Of a stretch of DNA of 64,000 bases, positions 43,329 to 52,084 are shown piece by piece (positions within the stretch are counted from its first letter, which is position 1; each line of letters begins with the position of its first letter). Both the position numbers and the translations under genes were made by a program. The DNA is from Bacillus mesophilus. GTDB taxonomy: Bacteria; Bacillota; Bacilli; Bacillales; SA4. The notes below the pieces were generated by a model. The model was not told where the DNA came from. It worked only from the letters and a program-made list of their open reading frames with translations, and did not search any database. The DNA is taken from assembly GCF_011008845.1 (NCBI RefSeq), contig NZ_JAAIWM010000002.1, positions 744,001-808,000 on the forward strand. Reading direction: 5' to 3'.

Positions 43329-44696
43329 TCAATGTGACTTAGCCTGTTTATTCCAGACTTTCTTCTGCATAATTATGGTTACTATTCCTATGATTAATAC
43401 AAATACCGCACTAAACACAAGACCTAACCGAATGGTCTCTTCCATCAGAGTACCACTAATTGCAGCCAGAATTAGGAGGATACCAGTAAAGGCTAGTATT
43501 TTCCCCCAAGCTTTTACTTTTAATATTTTAAGACCCGAAATAATAATAAATGACCAATTTAGTAAAATCAATATACCAGCAGCGGTTGTGATATACTCAT
43601 AAATTTTTCCTGGTAGCAAGAAAGCCGTAATGATTGATGCAATTAATCCTGCAGTTGCTAATGCTAATGATGGGAGAGGAAGGTCCTTCCACTTCTTAAG
43701 TTTTTTAGAAAATAGCTTAGGTGCGTCTCCACTATCAGCTAGCGTAACTAAAAGAGTCGTTACTCCGAACAGTGCGGCTGTCATTGTTGAGAATCCAGCA
43801 ATGATAATTGCCCCATTAAACACATGCGGGAAAAAATCTAAGTTATACTGAGATAAGGCTGTCACAAAAGGACTTTCCTTATGAGTAAAAGCACCATGCT
43901 TTGCTAGAATAACCGCTAGTCCCAGTGATGCAACGTAAATAGTAACAAGTAAGATTAACATGATAATTCCCGCTTTAGGAGAATCTTCTTTATTCTTTAG
44001 CTTTGTTGCTAGGAGACCAATGACTTCAATTCCCCCATAAGCATAAAATGCATAAATTAAAGAAGCCCAAAACCCTTTAAATCCTTCTGGAAATAATTCT
44101 TTTGTTGTATTTGGAAAACTAGGTGTTTTAGGGTCTCCACCAATCCAGCCAAATAAGGCTGCAACTGCTAAAATAATAAACATGATAATGGCTGCTGTTT
44201 TTATAATGGCAAATAAGTTTTCTGCCTTATTAAAGCCATTGGCCCCTGTTAAAACCACAATAATTGATAGGATGGCATAACCAGAAGCAAAAATCCAAAG
44301 TGGGACATTGGGAAACCAAAACCTTGAAAGAATTGAAAGTGCTGTAAGTTGACTCCCCATTATAAGTATATTTGATCCCCAGTAATTCCAACCACAACTA
44401 AATCCTGCCCATCTTCCATATGCTTTGTTCGCATAATAACAAAACGAGCCCTCTTGTGGATCTTGAGCCGTCATTTTTGCTAACAAATTATATACAATGT
44501 ATGTCCCTATTGCTGCTAATATAAATGAGAAAACGATAGATGGCCCTGTAACTTTAATACCAATAGCAGAACCTAAGAAAAATCCAGTTCCAATTGTACA
44601 GCCCACACCGATTAATGATAACTGCCACCATTTAAGTGTACCTGCGCCACCTTTTTTTCCCTGACCTGAATTTTCATTAGGAACAAAGAAATCCAA
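43329..44696 (-). CDS. APC-family amino acid permease
   Basis: A 455-aa transporter with about twelve hydrophobic helices. The first helix carries the substrate-binding signature SLIGVGCTIGTGFFLGSAIG and the second QDPQEGSFCYYANKAYGRWAGF, both typical of the amino acid transporter (AAT) branch of the APC family (compare YbxG/YdgF). The N-terminus is glycine-rich and cytoplasmic (MDFFVPNENSGQGKKGG). The substrate is not readable. The gene is not linked to an amino acid degradation gene here. Confidence 0.9.
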   Translation of the reverse strand: MDFFVPNENSGQGKKGGAGTLKWWQLSLIGVGCTIGTGFFLGSAIGIKVTGPSIVFSFILAAIGTYIVYNLLAKMTAQDPQEGSFCYYANKAYGRWAGFSCGWNYWGSNILIMGSQLTALSILSRFWFPNVPLWIFASGYAILSIIVVLTGANGFNKAENLFAIIKTAAIIMFIILAVAALFGWIGGDPKTPSFPNTTKELFPEGFKGFWASLIYAFYAYGGIEVIGLLATKLKNKEDSPKAGIIMLILLVTIYVASLGLAVILAKHGAFTHKESPFVTALSQYNLDFFPHVFNGAIIIAGFSTMTAALFGVTTLLVTLADSGDAPKLFSKKLKKWKDLPLPSLALATAGLIASIITAFLLPGKIYEYITTAAGILILLNWSFIIISGLKILKVKAWGKILAFTGILLILAAISGTLMEETIRLGLVFSAVFVLIIGIVTIIMQKKVWNKQAKSH

Positions 44697-44753
44697 ACTA
44701 TATCCCTCCTTTATCTTTTTAGAATTCCTCTAGATAAATGTAAAGGGATGATT

Positions 44754-45089
44754 TTACTCCGAATCACTGTCGCTCTTCAGGCCTGGCAAAGATCTGTATA
44801 TTTGTGTATAAAGACTTCCTTGTACAATATTCTCTTCCATAAACTCAGTGATAAGCTCTTTATACTCTTCATCTTCAAACATTTTTTTGCTTTGTAGTTC
44901 CATCTCGGCTAGTCCTTCAAAGATAGACAAAAAGGAATATTGAAAGTCTTCACCTGAGATTGGAGACAATATTTCGGTTTTGTGATCATAGTGTTCATTG
45001 CGATAATTTTGAATGGTTCTCACATTCTTAATCGCTTCACTTAACTGATCCTGTTTAATTTCAAATGTTTGATAAACGTATACTGACAT
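44754..45089 (-). CDS. Antibiotic-monooxygenase/NIPSNAP-like small protein
   Basis: A 111-aa protein beginning MSVYVYQTFEIKQDQLSE. The pattern of a beta strand, a helix (AIKNVRTIQNYRNEHYDHK) and more strands suggests a dimeric alpha-beta barrel. It has no membrane helix or signal. The start is the ATG at 45089 after GGAGGGTG; a GTG 6 bp earlier is possible. It lies 57 bp upstream of the permease gene in the same direction and may be co-transcribed with it. The function is unknown. Confidence 0.6.
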   Translation of the reverse strand: MSVYVYQTFEIKQDQLSEAIKNVRTIQNYRNEHYDHKTEILSPISGEDFQYSFLSIFEGLAEMELQSKKMFEDEEYKELITEFMEENIVQGSLYTQIYRSLPGLKSDSDSE

Positions 45090-45095
45090 AGTCAC

Positions 45096-45331
45096 CCTCC
45101 AGATTTATATAGACATCATGCTTAGAGTAACCTGCAGGTGATACTCGTATTCATGCACTGGAGATAGTAAAGCTATCCGAATATGTGCGCAACCTCCTGT
45201 TGCAACAAGGGGTATTGACCGAGGAAAAAGCGGATTCTTTTTTCAAGGGGCTGGGTGCGGGAGGCGAATTACTATGCAAAGGCTTTGTTAAAACTTAATT
45301 CCTATTATCAATAAAAAAACTAGGAGATTTC
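45096..45331. other. Gap with decayed structured repeat
   Basis: The left part (45096-45180) shows no feature I recognise beyond the ribosome-binding side of the 111-aa gene. The segment 45183-45266 carries the decayed copy of the multi-hairpin repeat, entered separately, and the right end carries a terminator. Confidence 0.4.
45183..45266. repeat. Decayed copy of the multi-hairpin repeat
   Basis: TTGACCGAGGAAAAAG and the following CTTTTTTC resemble the TTGACCAAGGAAAAAG / CTTTTTCC segment of the copy at 20079-20266. The sequence continues with GGCTGGGTGCGGGAGG, like the GGCTGGGCGCTGGAG end of that copy. The first hairpins are missing. Confidence 0.4.
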
Positions 45332-45338
45332 CTAGTCC
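45314..45338 (-). terminator. Rho-independent terminator of the XRE cassette
   Basis: On the minus strand ACTAGGA and TCCTAGT with a 4-nt loop are followed by TTTTTT. The first arm overlaps the stop codon of the 72-aa gene. Confidence 0.8.
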
Positions 45339-45550
45339 TTTCTAAATTTTTTTAATAATAAATGAACAATTATGAGCGATAATCCTACGGTTAAACCTAG
45401 TAGTCCACCTACCTGTCCTCCTAATTCATAACCACGAGCACCATTAAAAATAAAATCCTCAAAATGGTTTCCACCAACATTCATACCTAAGAAAAATCCC
45501 ATAATCGTCAATGCCAACACAAAAATTAAATATATCGTTAATACCTTCAA
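45332..45550 (-). CDS. Small two-helix membrane protein, 72 aa
   Basis: It starts TTG at 45550 (MKVLTIYLIFVLALTIMG) after GGGGTGAC. Two hydrophobic stretches are visible: about residues 3-22 and 46-66. The linker GGNHFEDFIFNGARGYELGG is polar and glycine-rich. It is the last gene of a three-gene unit with the XRE regulator 12 bp upstream. I do not recognise the family. Confidence 0.65.
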   Translation of the reverse strand: MKVLTIYLIFVLALTIMGFFLGMNVGGNHFEDFIFNGARGYELGGQVGGLLGLTVGLSLIIVHLLLKKFRKD

Positions 45551-45562
45551 AATGTCACCCCA

Positions 45563-46009
45563 TTATTTTATTTTGATGAAAAATGCCTCTATTTCTTCTT
45601 TATTGAACGAACTCCCAATTCTATAATCATTATGATTGATTATTCTATAATGTTTAGAAATAATGTTTTGTTGTAATTTATATAGTTCTGAAGAATTGAT
45701 TTCTCTCCACCATACATGTCCGCCTAATGTTTTCTCCTTGACTTCTAAAATGTTCTCGTGAGCAATAGTTTCTAAAATTTCTATTGGGGAATCACCCAAA
45801 GTTGATTCTAATATAGAACTCGTTCTAAACAACGCACATAATGCTACAGTTGTAGTCCAATTCGCATGTATTCTACCCTTTTCAATTTGTACAAGTGTTT
45901 TTTTAGAAATTCCTAGTATTTCTGCCATTTTATCTTGTGTATAATCTACTTCTACCCTAATTAATTTAAATTTACTACTTAACAACTCGATTAACTCTTC
46001 CTTTGTCAT
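45563..46009 (-). CDS. XRE-family transcriptional regulator
   Basis: A 148-aa DNA-binding protein. The start is the ATG at 46009; its ribosome-binding site AAGGAAAA overlaps the stop codon of the gene before it, and the frame is open 12 codons further upstream. The helix-turn-helix is in YTQDKMAEILGISKKTLVQIEKG, typical XRE (residues 25-50). The C-terminal half (GGHVWWREINSSELYKLQ and NHNDYRIGSSFNKEEIEA) has no motif I recognise. It lies between two small membrane-protein genes, and the 10-bp inverted repeat over their promoter is the obvious candidate operator. Confidence 0.8.
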   Translation of the reverse strand: MTKEELIELLSSKFKLIRVEVDYTQDKMAEILGISKKTLVQIEKGRIHANWTTTVALCALFRTSSILESTLGDSPIEILETIAHENILEVKEKTLGGHVWWREINSSELYKLQQNIISKHYRIINHNDYRIGSSFNKEEIEAFFIKIK

Positions 46010-46013
46010 TTTG

Positions 46014-46289
46014 TTATTTTCCTTTTTTGAGTAATAAAATTCCATTAATCATAATGATTATGAAAAATGATGCAATATAAATCATAGCTCCGTTAACTTG
46101 ACTGAACCCATCCGATGCAACGATAAACCACCAAATTACACCGGCAGATAATATGAGCAAGCTTAATAAGGTTGGAACAAAAAACCTTAATGTATTGCTA
46201 GTTATTTTTCTACTTTTTCTTATAAATACAATAGAACTCATTAATGCTATAGCAATGATTGAGAAAAATAATAAAGTTTCCATTATCAT
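46014..46289 (-). CDS. Small multi-helix membrane protein, 91 aa
   Basis: The start is the ATG at 46289 after AAGGAG at an 8-bp spacing; GTG 3 bp before and ATG 6 bp later are possible. There are three hydrophobic helices: ETLLFFSIIAIALMSSIVFI, FVPTLLSLLILSAGVIWWFIV and MIYIASFFIIIMINGILLL, with KSRK and KKGK loops that suggest topology. It is the first gene of the cassette and its stop codon lies 4 bp before the XRE start. The family is unknown. Confidence 0.65.
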   Translation of the reverse strand: MIMETLLFFSIIAIALMSSIVFIRKSRKITSNTLRFFVPTLLSLLILSAGVIWWFIVASDGFSQVNGAMIYIASFFIIIMINGILLLKKGK

Positions 46290-46302
46290 CACCTTTTCTC
46301 CT

Positions 46303-46324
46303 TTTAGTGTAATTTTACACTAAA
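46303..46324. promoter_or_regulatory. Perfect inverted repeat, likely operator of the XRE cassette
   Basis: TTTAGTGTAA (46303-46312) and its reverse complement TTACACTAAA (46315-46324) are separated by 2 bp. It covers the -10 box of the proposed cassette promoter, the position of a repressor site. Confidence 0.65.
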
Positions 46325-46339
46325 GGAAACATTTGTCAA
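46312..46339 (-). promoter_or_regulatory. Sigma-A promoter of the XRE cassette
   Basis: On the minus strand TTGACA (46334-46339), a 16-bp spacer and TAAAAT (46312-46317). The start point would be about 15-20 bp before the ribosome-binding site of the first gene. Confidence 0.65.
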
Positions 46340-46383
46340 TTGTGTTTTTCCCATTTTATTGAAATAAAAAAAGAAAAGAAAAA

Positions 46384-46413
46384 AACCAAATCACAATAAA
46401 TTGTGATTTGGCC
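46384..46413 (-). terminator. Rho-independent terminator of ytxJ
   Basis: On the minus strand CCAAATCACAA and TTGTGATTTGG with a 4-nt loop are followed by TTTTTTT. Confidence 0.9.
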
Positions 46414-46429
46414 TTTTTTGATTTATTGA

Positions 46430-46753
46430 CTATCTAATTGCTTCTGTTAAAGAACGATTAGTGATTTTCCAATGAGAAGCATTCCAAACCACTTCACCAT
46501 TTTTAAAAAATAAGGCTTGTGGTGATTCATGCTTGATTTCATGTTTTTCAGCTATGTAGTTTGAAAGATCACGCTCTTCTTGAACATAAAGATAAAAGGT
46601 TGGTACGTCAGCATGATCGTTAACAAATTTTTCATATTCATCAAATGCAGCTGTACTAACTGGACAAGTTAGACTGTGCTTAATCACTAAGAACTCCGAC
46701 GTACTTACCTTTATATTCTCAAATTGTTCTATGGTTGAGACTCTAGTTTTCAT
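46430..46753 (-). CDS. ytxJ: Bacillithiol system protein YtxJ
   Basis: A 107-aa thioredoxin-fold protein that belongs to the bacillithiol redox group. The start is the ATG at 46753, 7 bp after GGAGG; the ATG at 46759 sits too close to that site. A single active-site cysteine is in KHSLTCPVSTAAFDEYE, the monothiol TCPVS pattern. ESPQALFFKNGEVVWNASH corresponds to the cis-proline region. It lies downstream of ytxH/ytxG in the same direction, the B. subtilis ytxGHJ order. Confidence 0.93.
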   Translation of the reverse strand: MKTRVSTIEQFENIKVSTSEFLVIKHSLTCPVSTAAFDEYEKFVNDHADVPTFYLYVQEERDLSNYIAEKHEIKHESPQALFFKNGEVVWNASHWKITNRSLTEAIR

Positions 46754-46829
46754 GTTCATTCCTCCACCCAATAGTTAGATAGGTGAAGGAACTTTCTATG
46801 TCTCCACCTTCTTTAATCCATCTATATTC

Positions 46830-47252
46830 CTATAAAAGGTTCTTTTCTTGTTCATTTATTTTAGCTTGTTCCGCAACCTCTTCTAGCAATTCCTCACCTG
46901 TGTCTTCAAGCTCATTCAGGACATCTTCCTTCACAGCTGCAGCCTCATCACTAAGTTCTTCTGTTGTGATTTTTACCTTATCTGTAAGCTGAGACGTTTG
47001 TTCTGAAACTGCTTGGGATAAGCTAATCGTCTTTTGCTTTGCGTATTCTGCAAGCTCAGATCCCTTATCTAAAGCAATTGATGTGTATCCACTTGTCTTA
47101 TCCTTTACCACCATAGCCTGTTCATTTAAATCTTCTCGTAATTCTTTACCTGATTTTGGGGCTAAAAATAATGCAGTTGCTGCACCAGCTAGTCCACCTA
47201 TAAAAGCACCTAATACAAAATTTCTTCCTGATCCACCTTGATTTTTAGTCAT
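46830..47252 (-). CDS. ytxH: YtxH-domain general stress membrane protein
   Basis: A 140-aa protein with a glycine/alanine-rich membrane segment NFVLGAFIGGLAGAATALFLAPKSGKELREDL, the YtxH signature, followed by a long amphipathic helical tail (heptad-rich, ending NEQEKNLL). The start is the ATG at 47252, preceded by GAAGGAGG. The gene begins 1 bp after the stop of ytxG, so translation is probably coupled. In B. subtilis it is sigma-B/sigma-H controlled; I did not find a clear promoter of either type here. Confidence 0.9.
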   Translation of the reverse strand: MTKNQGGSGRNFVLGAFIGGLAGAATALFLAPKSGKELREDLNEQAMVVKDKTSGYTSIALDKGSELAEYAKQKTISLSQAVSEQTSQLTDKVKITTEELSDEAAAVKEDVLNELEDTGEELLEEVAEQAKINEQEKNLL

Positions 47253-47253
47253 A

Positions 47254-47715
47254 TTAAACTCCTCCTTCATAATCTCGATTTACTTCGGTTACTGTTTGTG
47301 TTCTCTTCTTTTCTTTCCATCTATTCCAGACATCAATGGCTGCATTGCCCCATTGAATGGCTTGGGTAATTTTTTCACTATTTATTTCTGCCTTTTGAGT
47401 AATAGAGGAAGAAACATTTTTGAGTGATACATTAAATTTTTGAACCGATTCTCCTATTTCCTTTACCGAATGTACCACAGAACTTAAAGATTCAGTTTTC
47501 TGTTGTAGATCTTCTGCAAGCCTATTAGTCTTTGTAAGCAATTCGGTTGTTTCCTTGGTAATTCCCCGCATTTGCTTCTCTAAGTCTCCTACTGTACCTG
47601 TTAGCTGTTTAAGTGATCCCTGTAAGGCTGACAGTGTTCTCGAGATATAAATAACCAAGATAAAAAAAGAAATTGCGATGATTGCTGCACTTACATAAAG
47701 CAAATTAATCCACAC
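47254..47715 (-). CDS. ytxG: DUF948 general stress protein YtxG
   Basis: A 153-aa membrane-anchored helical protein. Residues 3-26 (INLLYVSAAIIAISFFILVIYI) form the anchor and the rest is coiled coil with heptads (LQGSLKQLTGTVGDLEKQM, LTKTNRLAEDLQQKTESL). The start is GTG at 47715 after AAAGGGG. It is the first gene of the ytxG-ytxH-ytxJ operon. The function in B. subtilis is not established beyond general stress. Confidence 0.9.
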   Translation of the reverse strand: MWINLLYVSAAIIAISFFILVIYISRTLSALQGSLKQLTGTVGDLEKQMRGITKETTELLTKTNRLAEDLQQKTESLSSVVHSVKEIGESVQKFNVSLKNVSSSITQKAEINSEKITQAIQWGNAAIDVWNRWKEKKRTQTVTEVNRDYEGGV

Positions 47716-47948
47716 ACTTGTTACCCCTTTCTATGCACCATGTTCACGTTCTATACTAACTTTACCCATATCTAACCTAAATGAAACATTATATTCATAT
47801 AAGAGAACATTAGTATAAGTTACTCTTCTACAACCTTCTATATGAAACCATATATTCCTTCTTTTTCTGCAAGGAAAATTGATTACAACAGCATTTTAAC
47901 TTAAATTCGGTTACAATATCTATATATTACATAAAGAGGTGTTTAAAA

Positions 47949-49064
47949 ATGAAAGATCCTAGAATTGAAACACTAGCCAAAAATTTAATTAATTACTCTT
48001 GCAGACTACAAAAGGGTGAAAAAGTACTTATCGAGAATTTCGGTTTACAGCGTGAGCTTGTTACAGCTTTAGTAAAAGAAGCTTATGCTGCTGGTGCTCT
48101 TCCGTTTGTATCTTTAAAAGATCAAAGCGTTGATCGTACACTTCTTATGGGAGCACAAGAAGAGCAATATGAAATGATGGCCCAATTTGAAGCAAATGTA
48201 ATGAGCAATATGGACGCTTATATAGGGCTTCGCTCTGGTGATAACATTTCAGAGCAATCAGATGTTCCAAGTGAAAAAATGGCGATACACGGAAAGACGA
48301 TTGGAAAGAGGGTTCATCGTGAAATAAGGGTACCAAAAACAAAATGGGTGGTACTACGATACCCGAATTCATCTATGGCACAGCTCGCTAAAATGAGTAC
48401 AGAAGCATTTGAAGACTTCTACTTTGATGTTTGTAACCTTGATTATGGAAAGATGAGTCAAGCTATGGATGGCCTAGTGGAACTTATGAATAAAACGGAT
48501 AAAGTGAGAATTACTGGACCTGGAACTGATTTATCTTTTTCCATTAAGGATATACCTGCAGTAAAATGTGCGGGAGAAATGAACATTCCTGACGGTGAGG
48601 TATATACTGCACCTGTACGTGATTCAGTAAACGGAGTCATTACCTATAATACTCCATCACCATATCATGGTTTTACTTTTGAAAACGTTAAGCTTACCTT
48701 CGAAAATGGAAAGATTGTGAACGCAACAGCAAATGATTCAGAACGAATTACAAAGATTTTTGATACTGATGAAGGCGCTAGATATATTGGTGAATTTGCA
48801 ATTGGAGTCAATCCGTATATCCTACACCCTATGCAGGACATTCTTTTTGATGAGAAGATCGATGGTAGCTTCCATTTTACCCCGGGTCAAGCCTATGAGG
48901 ATGCTTGGAATGGAAACAACTCCAATATCCATTGGGATATGGTAAATATTCAACGTCCGGAATATGGTGGAGGAGAGATTTACTTCGATGATGTATTAAT
49001 TCGAAAAGATGGTCGGTTTGTTATACCTGAACTGGAGGCTTTAAACCCAGAGAACTTAAAGTAA
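47949..49064 (+). CDS. ampS: M29-family aminopeptidase (AmpS)
   Basis: A 371-aa cytoplasmic metal aminopeptidase that frees N-terminal residues from peptides, the aminopeptidase II/T type. The length is a little shorter than the usual ~410. It starts MKDPRIETLAKNLINYSC, with conserved CRLQKGEKVLIENFG. The metal-binding core is formed by GEMNIPDGEVYTAPVRDSVNG, IGEFAIGVNPY, DEKIDGSFHFTPGQAYEDA and NIHWDMVNI. It stands alone, with a strong terminator shared with murC. Confidence 0.92.
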   Translation: MKDPRIETLAKNLINYSCRLQKGEKVLIENFGLQRELVTALVKEAYAAGALPFVSLKDQSVDRTLLMGAQEEQYEMMAQFEANVMSNMDAYIGLRSGDNISEQSDVPSEKMAIHGKTIGKRVHREIRVPKTKWVVLRYPNSSMAQLAKMSTEAFEDFYFDVCNLDYGKMSQAMDGLVELMNKTDKVRITGPGTDLSFSIKDIPAVKCAGEMNIPDGEVYTAPVRDSVNGVITYNTPSPYHGFTFENVKLTFENGKIVNATANDSERITKIFDTDEGARYIGEFAIGVNPYILHPMQDILFDEKIDGSFHFTPGQAYEDAWNGNNSNIHWDMVNIQRPEYGGGEIYFDDVLIRKDGRFVIPELEALNPENLK

Positions 49065-49121
49065 TTTAAAGAAGCAAGTCATTCCTATATATTAATTGCT
49101 TTTCTATACTTGAATCCTCTA

Positions 49122-49167
49122 TACAAAAAGGCGTTACAATCATGAATAGATTGTAACGCCTTTTTCA
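49122..49167. terminator. Bidirectional terminator between ampS and murC
   Basis: AAAAAGGCGTTACAATC (49125-49141) pairs with its complement at 49149-49165, a 17-bp stem with flanking A and T runs on both sides. Confidence 0.93.
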
Positions 49168-50466
49168 TTACACATATGACTTTTCGTAAGCACTTTGGAA
49201 CTTTTGAATATCTCCCGCTCCCATGAAGATTAACACGCTATCACGATGAGCTCTAAGAATATCGATACTTTCTTCAGAAATTACACTTGAGTTTTCAATT
49301 TTATTTTTTAGGTCATCAATTGTTAATTCACCTTGCTGTTCTCTGGCAGAGCCAAATATATCACATAAATACACCTTATCAGCAAGGTTTAAGCTATCGG
49401 CAAACTCTTGTAAGAAGGTTTGCGTTCTAGTGAACGTATGTGGCTGGAAAATCGCCACAATCTCACGATCAGGATACTTCTGGTTAGCCGCTTCTAACGT
49501 TACCTTAATTTCAGTTGGATGGTGAGCATAATCATCAATTAAGATTTGGTCACCCATTTCCTTTTCGGTAAAGCGACGTTTAACGCCCTTATGTGTTTTT
49601 AATTGAGCAGAGATTGTTTCAGCAGGCATTCCTTCATAGTGACAAATCGCAATTACTGCTAAAGAATTCAATACATTATGATCACCAAACGCCGGAATTT
49701 CAAACGATGCATAATAGTTATTGCGAACAAATACATCGAAAGAAGTACCTGTTGTGGATTTCACAACATTTCTTGCTTGGAAATCATTATCCTCATGAAA
49801 TCCATAAAAGATCACTGGGACATTTGCCTGTATTTTCTGAAGATATTCATCATCTCCGCAAGCGATGATTCCTTTTTTAACTTGGAGAGCCATTTCTTGA
49901 AAGGCATCAAATACATCTTCAATGTCTTTAAAATAATCAGGGTGGTCAAAGTCAATATTTGTCATAATGGCATAATCAGGATGATAGGACAAAAAGTGAC
50001 GACGATATTCGCATGCTTCTACAACGAAATATTTACTATCCGCTGTACCTTTACCCGTGCCATCTCCTATTAAATAAGAAGTAGGGAAGGCCCCTGAAAT
50101 AACATGAGCTAATAAACCAGTCGTTGACGTTTTCCCGTGAGCACCTGTAATGGCTACACTTGAAAATTTCTGCATAAATTCCCCTAGAAACTTAGGATAA
50201 CGAACAACAGGTATACCTTCTTTTAAAGCCTCATCTATTTCCTCATGACTATCAGGATATGCATTTCCTGCAATTACCGTCATTGGGGGTTTTATATTCT
50301 CTCGATTAAATGGAAGGATGGGAATTCCACGTTCTTCCAAAGCTGCTTGAGTAAAAAAGTATTTCTCCACATCTGAACCCTGTACTTCAAAGTTCATATC
50401 GTGAAGGACCTGTGCTAAAGGGCTCATACCTGATCCTTTAATTCCTACAAAGTGGTAAACTGTCAT
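49168..50466 (-). CDS. murC: UDP-N-acetylmuramate-L-alanine ligase
   Basis: Adds L-alanine to UDP-MurNAc, the first amino acid of the peptidoglycan stem. It has 432 aa from the ATG at 50466 ([20 protein letters not shown]), preceded by GGAGG. The ATP-binding loop is [25 protein letters not shown] and [10 protein letters not shown] are also conserved. As in B. subtilis, it lies near ytpR/sftA and away from the other mur genes. It is transcribed alone. Confidence 0.97.
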   Translation of the reverse strand: MTVYHFVGIKGSGMSPLAQVLHDMNFEVQGSDVEKYFFTQAALEERGIPILPFNRENIKPPMTVIAGNAYPDSHEEIDEALKEGIPVVRYPKFLGEFMQKFSSVAITGAHGKTSTTGLLAHVISGAFPTSYLIGDGTGKGTADSKYFVVEACEYRRHFLSYHPDYAIMTNIDFDHPDYFKDIEDVFDAFQEMALQVKKGIIACGDDEYLQKIQANVPVIFYGFHEDNDFQARNVVKSTTGTSFDVFVRNNYYASFEIPAFGDHNVLNSLAVIAICHYEGMPAETISAQLKTHKGVKRRFTEKEMGDQILIDDYAHHPTEIKVTLEAANQKYPDREIVAIFQPHTFTRTQTFLQEFADSLNLADKVYLCDIFGSAREQQGELTIDDLKNKIENSSVISEESIDILRAHRDSVLIFMGAGDIQKFQSAYEKSYV

Positions 50467-50481
50467 ATAAAGAACCTCCAA

Positions 50482-50726
50482 TATTGAATCAATGCAACGG
50501 TCTATCTGTAAGACAGTATATGTTATTCATCTAGTTTTGAGATTGTCCAGTACTTCTGTCATCCTATGTATAAAATCACTTTCATATTATAACATTGATT
50601 TTATGATTATACATCAATGCCAAAAGTAGTAAGTTATATATTTTCTTCCGAGTTTGTCCTTTGCAAGACAGTATAATAAGCATACTTAGATTAGAACTAG
50701 AAAAACGTACTAGAAAGAAAAGAGAA
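50482..50726. other. Intergenic region upstream of murC
   Basis: AT-rich sequence with a promoter-like stretch but no ORF with a good ribosome-binding site. The only solid structure is the terminator at its right end. Confidence 0.4.
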
Positions 50727-50750
50727 ACTGATAGTCCATCTATCAGCTCC
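50724..50750 (-). terminator. Terminator of the nicotinate phosphoribosyltransferase gene
   Basis: On the minus strand CTGATAG, a 5-nt loop and CTATCAG are followed by TTTCTCTTTT. Confidence 0.75.
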
Positions 50751-50776
50751 TTACTCGCTCAATCACTTTTCTACTC

Positions 50777-51874
50777 TTACTCGACTAATTCAAGGCGTGG
50801 ATTTGGTCGAAGTCTTCGTCCCGCCTTTGCCTCAGCTTTTCCATTTAACTCTACATTATCACCAGTGAAGCCTACACTAATCTTTAGTAAACTTCCTCCT
50901 ACACCATACATATCTACTGGAACACTTTGTTCTTCAAATTCCTGAATTCGTTTTTCATTAAATCCACCGCTAACAACAATTTTGACATGCTGATAGCCTG
51001 CGAGATCTAAAGCTTCTCGTAATGCAAAAATTAACGGAGGATTAACTCCTCTTGGATCAAATGTACCTAACACTTCAGGATGACGAATGAAATATTGATC
51101 AATCATCGTTCTTGAAGTATCAATTCGAACAGCCTTGAGCTTTTCTCCAAACTCGTTAGCGGCTTTTAACGCATCTGTTATTACATCATTGTTATAGTCC
51201 ACGAGGACAATCAGTTCGTCTTCTGGGAACACATCATGATAGGCCTTCGCCGCTTCAACAACATCACCATTAAATAATTGAATCAGGGCATGAGGCATGG
51301 TCCCCATTCCTTTTTTGCCCCACCATTCATTCATAGCGTGAGTGGCCTGAGCTTTCGAGCCACCAATAAATGCAGCATAGCCATCTCCGGCCTGTTGAGT
51401 GAAATGATCATCACGGTCACCCATGAATATGACTGGTTTCTGAACTCCACTTATACCCGCTGATTTCATCACATTATACACATTAGTCGATACGGATGTA
51501 CGTCTTGCCAAAATGCCATCAATAATACCTTCTAGGTAACCAAAATACTGATAAGGACCCTTGATGGTTAGTACCGTTTCAAATGGACTAATTTTATCGC
51601 CATCTTTTAAAGAATGGATTTCTAATTCTTCTGGATGATCTGCAAAAGTTTTTATTAACGCAATGACCTCATCAGTCCCGCATAATACAGCATTTTCTTT
51701 TTGAAAGAACTGCATGGTTACTATATTGTTTGGTTTATGTTTTTTGACAATCTCTCTTGTCTTTAGAAAGTAAACAGCTGAAAACCAGCCGTCCCTTACT
51801 CGTTCATCAAATTTAAAGGTTTGATTTGTTAATCTTTTAATTTTACCTTGTAGCTTTAACTCAATTTCTTTCAT
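50777..51874 (-). CDS. Nicotinate phosphoribosyltransferase, short form
   Basis: Makes nicotinate mononucleotide from nicotinate and PRPP in NAD salvage. It has 365 aa, clearly shorter than the ~490-aa B. subtilis PncB. The family signatures are conserved: DGWFSAVYFLKTREIV, GILARRTSVSTNVYNV, IFMGDRDDHFTQQAGDGYA, ALIQLFNGDVVEA, VLVDYNNDVITDA and IVVSGGFNEKRIQEFEEQ with GVGGSLL. This matches the short archaeal/Firmicutes NAPRTase subgroup. It lies between murC and sftA with no apparent partner. The start follows a weak GGGGT. Confidence 0.88.
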   Translation of the reverse strand: MKEIELKLQGKIKRLTNQTFKFDERVRDGWFSAVYFLKTREIVKKHKPNNIVTMQFFQKENAVLCGTDEVIALIKTFADHPEELEIHSLKDGDKISPFETVLTIKGPYQYFGYLEGIIDGILARRTSVSTNVYNVMKSAGISGVQKPVIFMGDRDDHFTQQAGDGYAAFIGGSKAQATHAMNEWWGKKGMGTMPHALIQLFNGDVVEAAKAYHDVFPEDELIVLVDYNNDVITDALKAANEFGEKLKAVRIDTSRTMIDQYFIRHPEVLGTFDPRGVNPPLIFALREALDLAGYQHVKIVVSGGFNEKRIQEFEEQSVPVDMYGVGGSLLKISVGFTGDNVELNGKAEAKAGRRLRPNPRLELVE

Positions 51875-52084
51875 GCCTAGACCCCTATCTACCTTTAGAC
51901 CTTAGTTTTAACGATTCTATAGTTAAATATTTCAAATTCTTAAAGTTTTTGTCTATATTTTGACCAACTCACGTTTTTTTCTCAATTCTATAGCTGTTTT
52001 TATACACTTTGTTGATAGGTTCGTTCCATTGCGCTCCACTATCAGCTAAAAAACATTCTTAAAAATAACCTTTAAGAATTAGTC
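51875..52084. other. Intergenic region between sftA and the phosphoribosyltransferase
   Basis: It contains the sftA 3' end and a promoter-like AT-rich region. A weak hairpin, CTTAAAAATAACCTTTAAG near 52060-52078, follows the sftA stop codon. I see no ORF. Confidence 0.4.
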
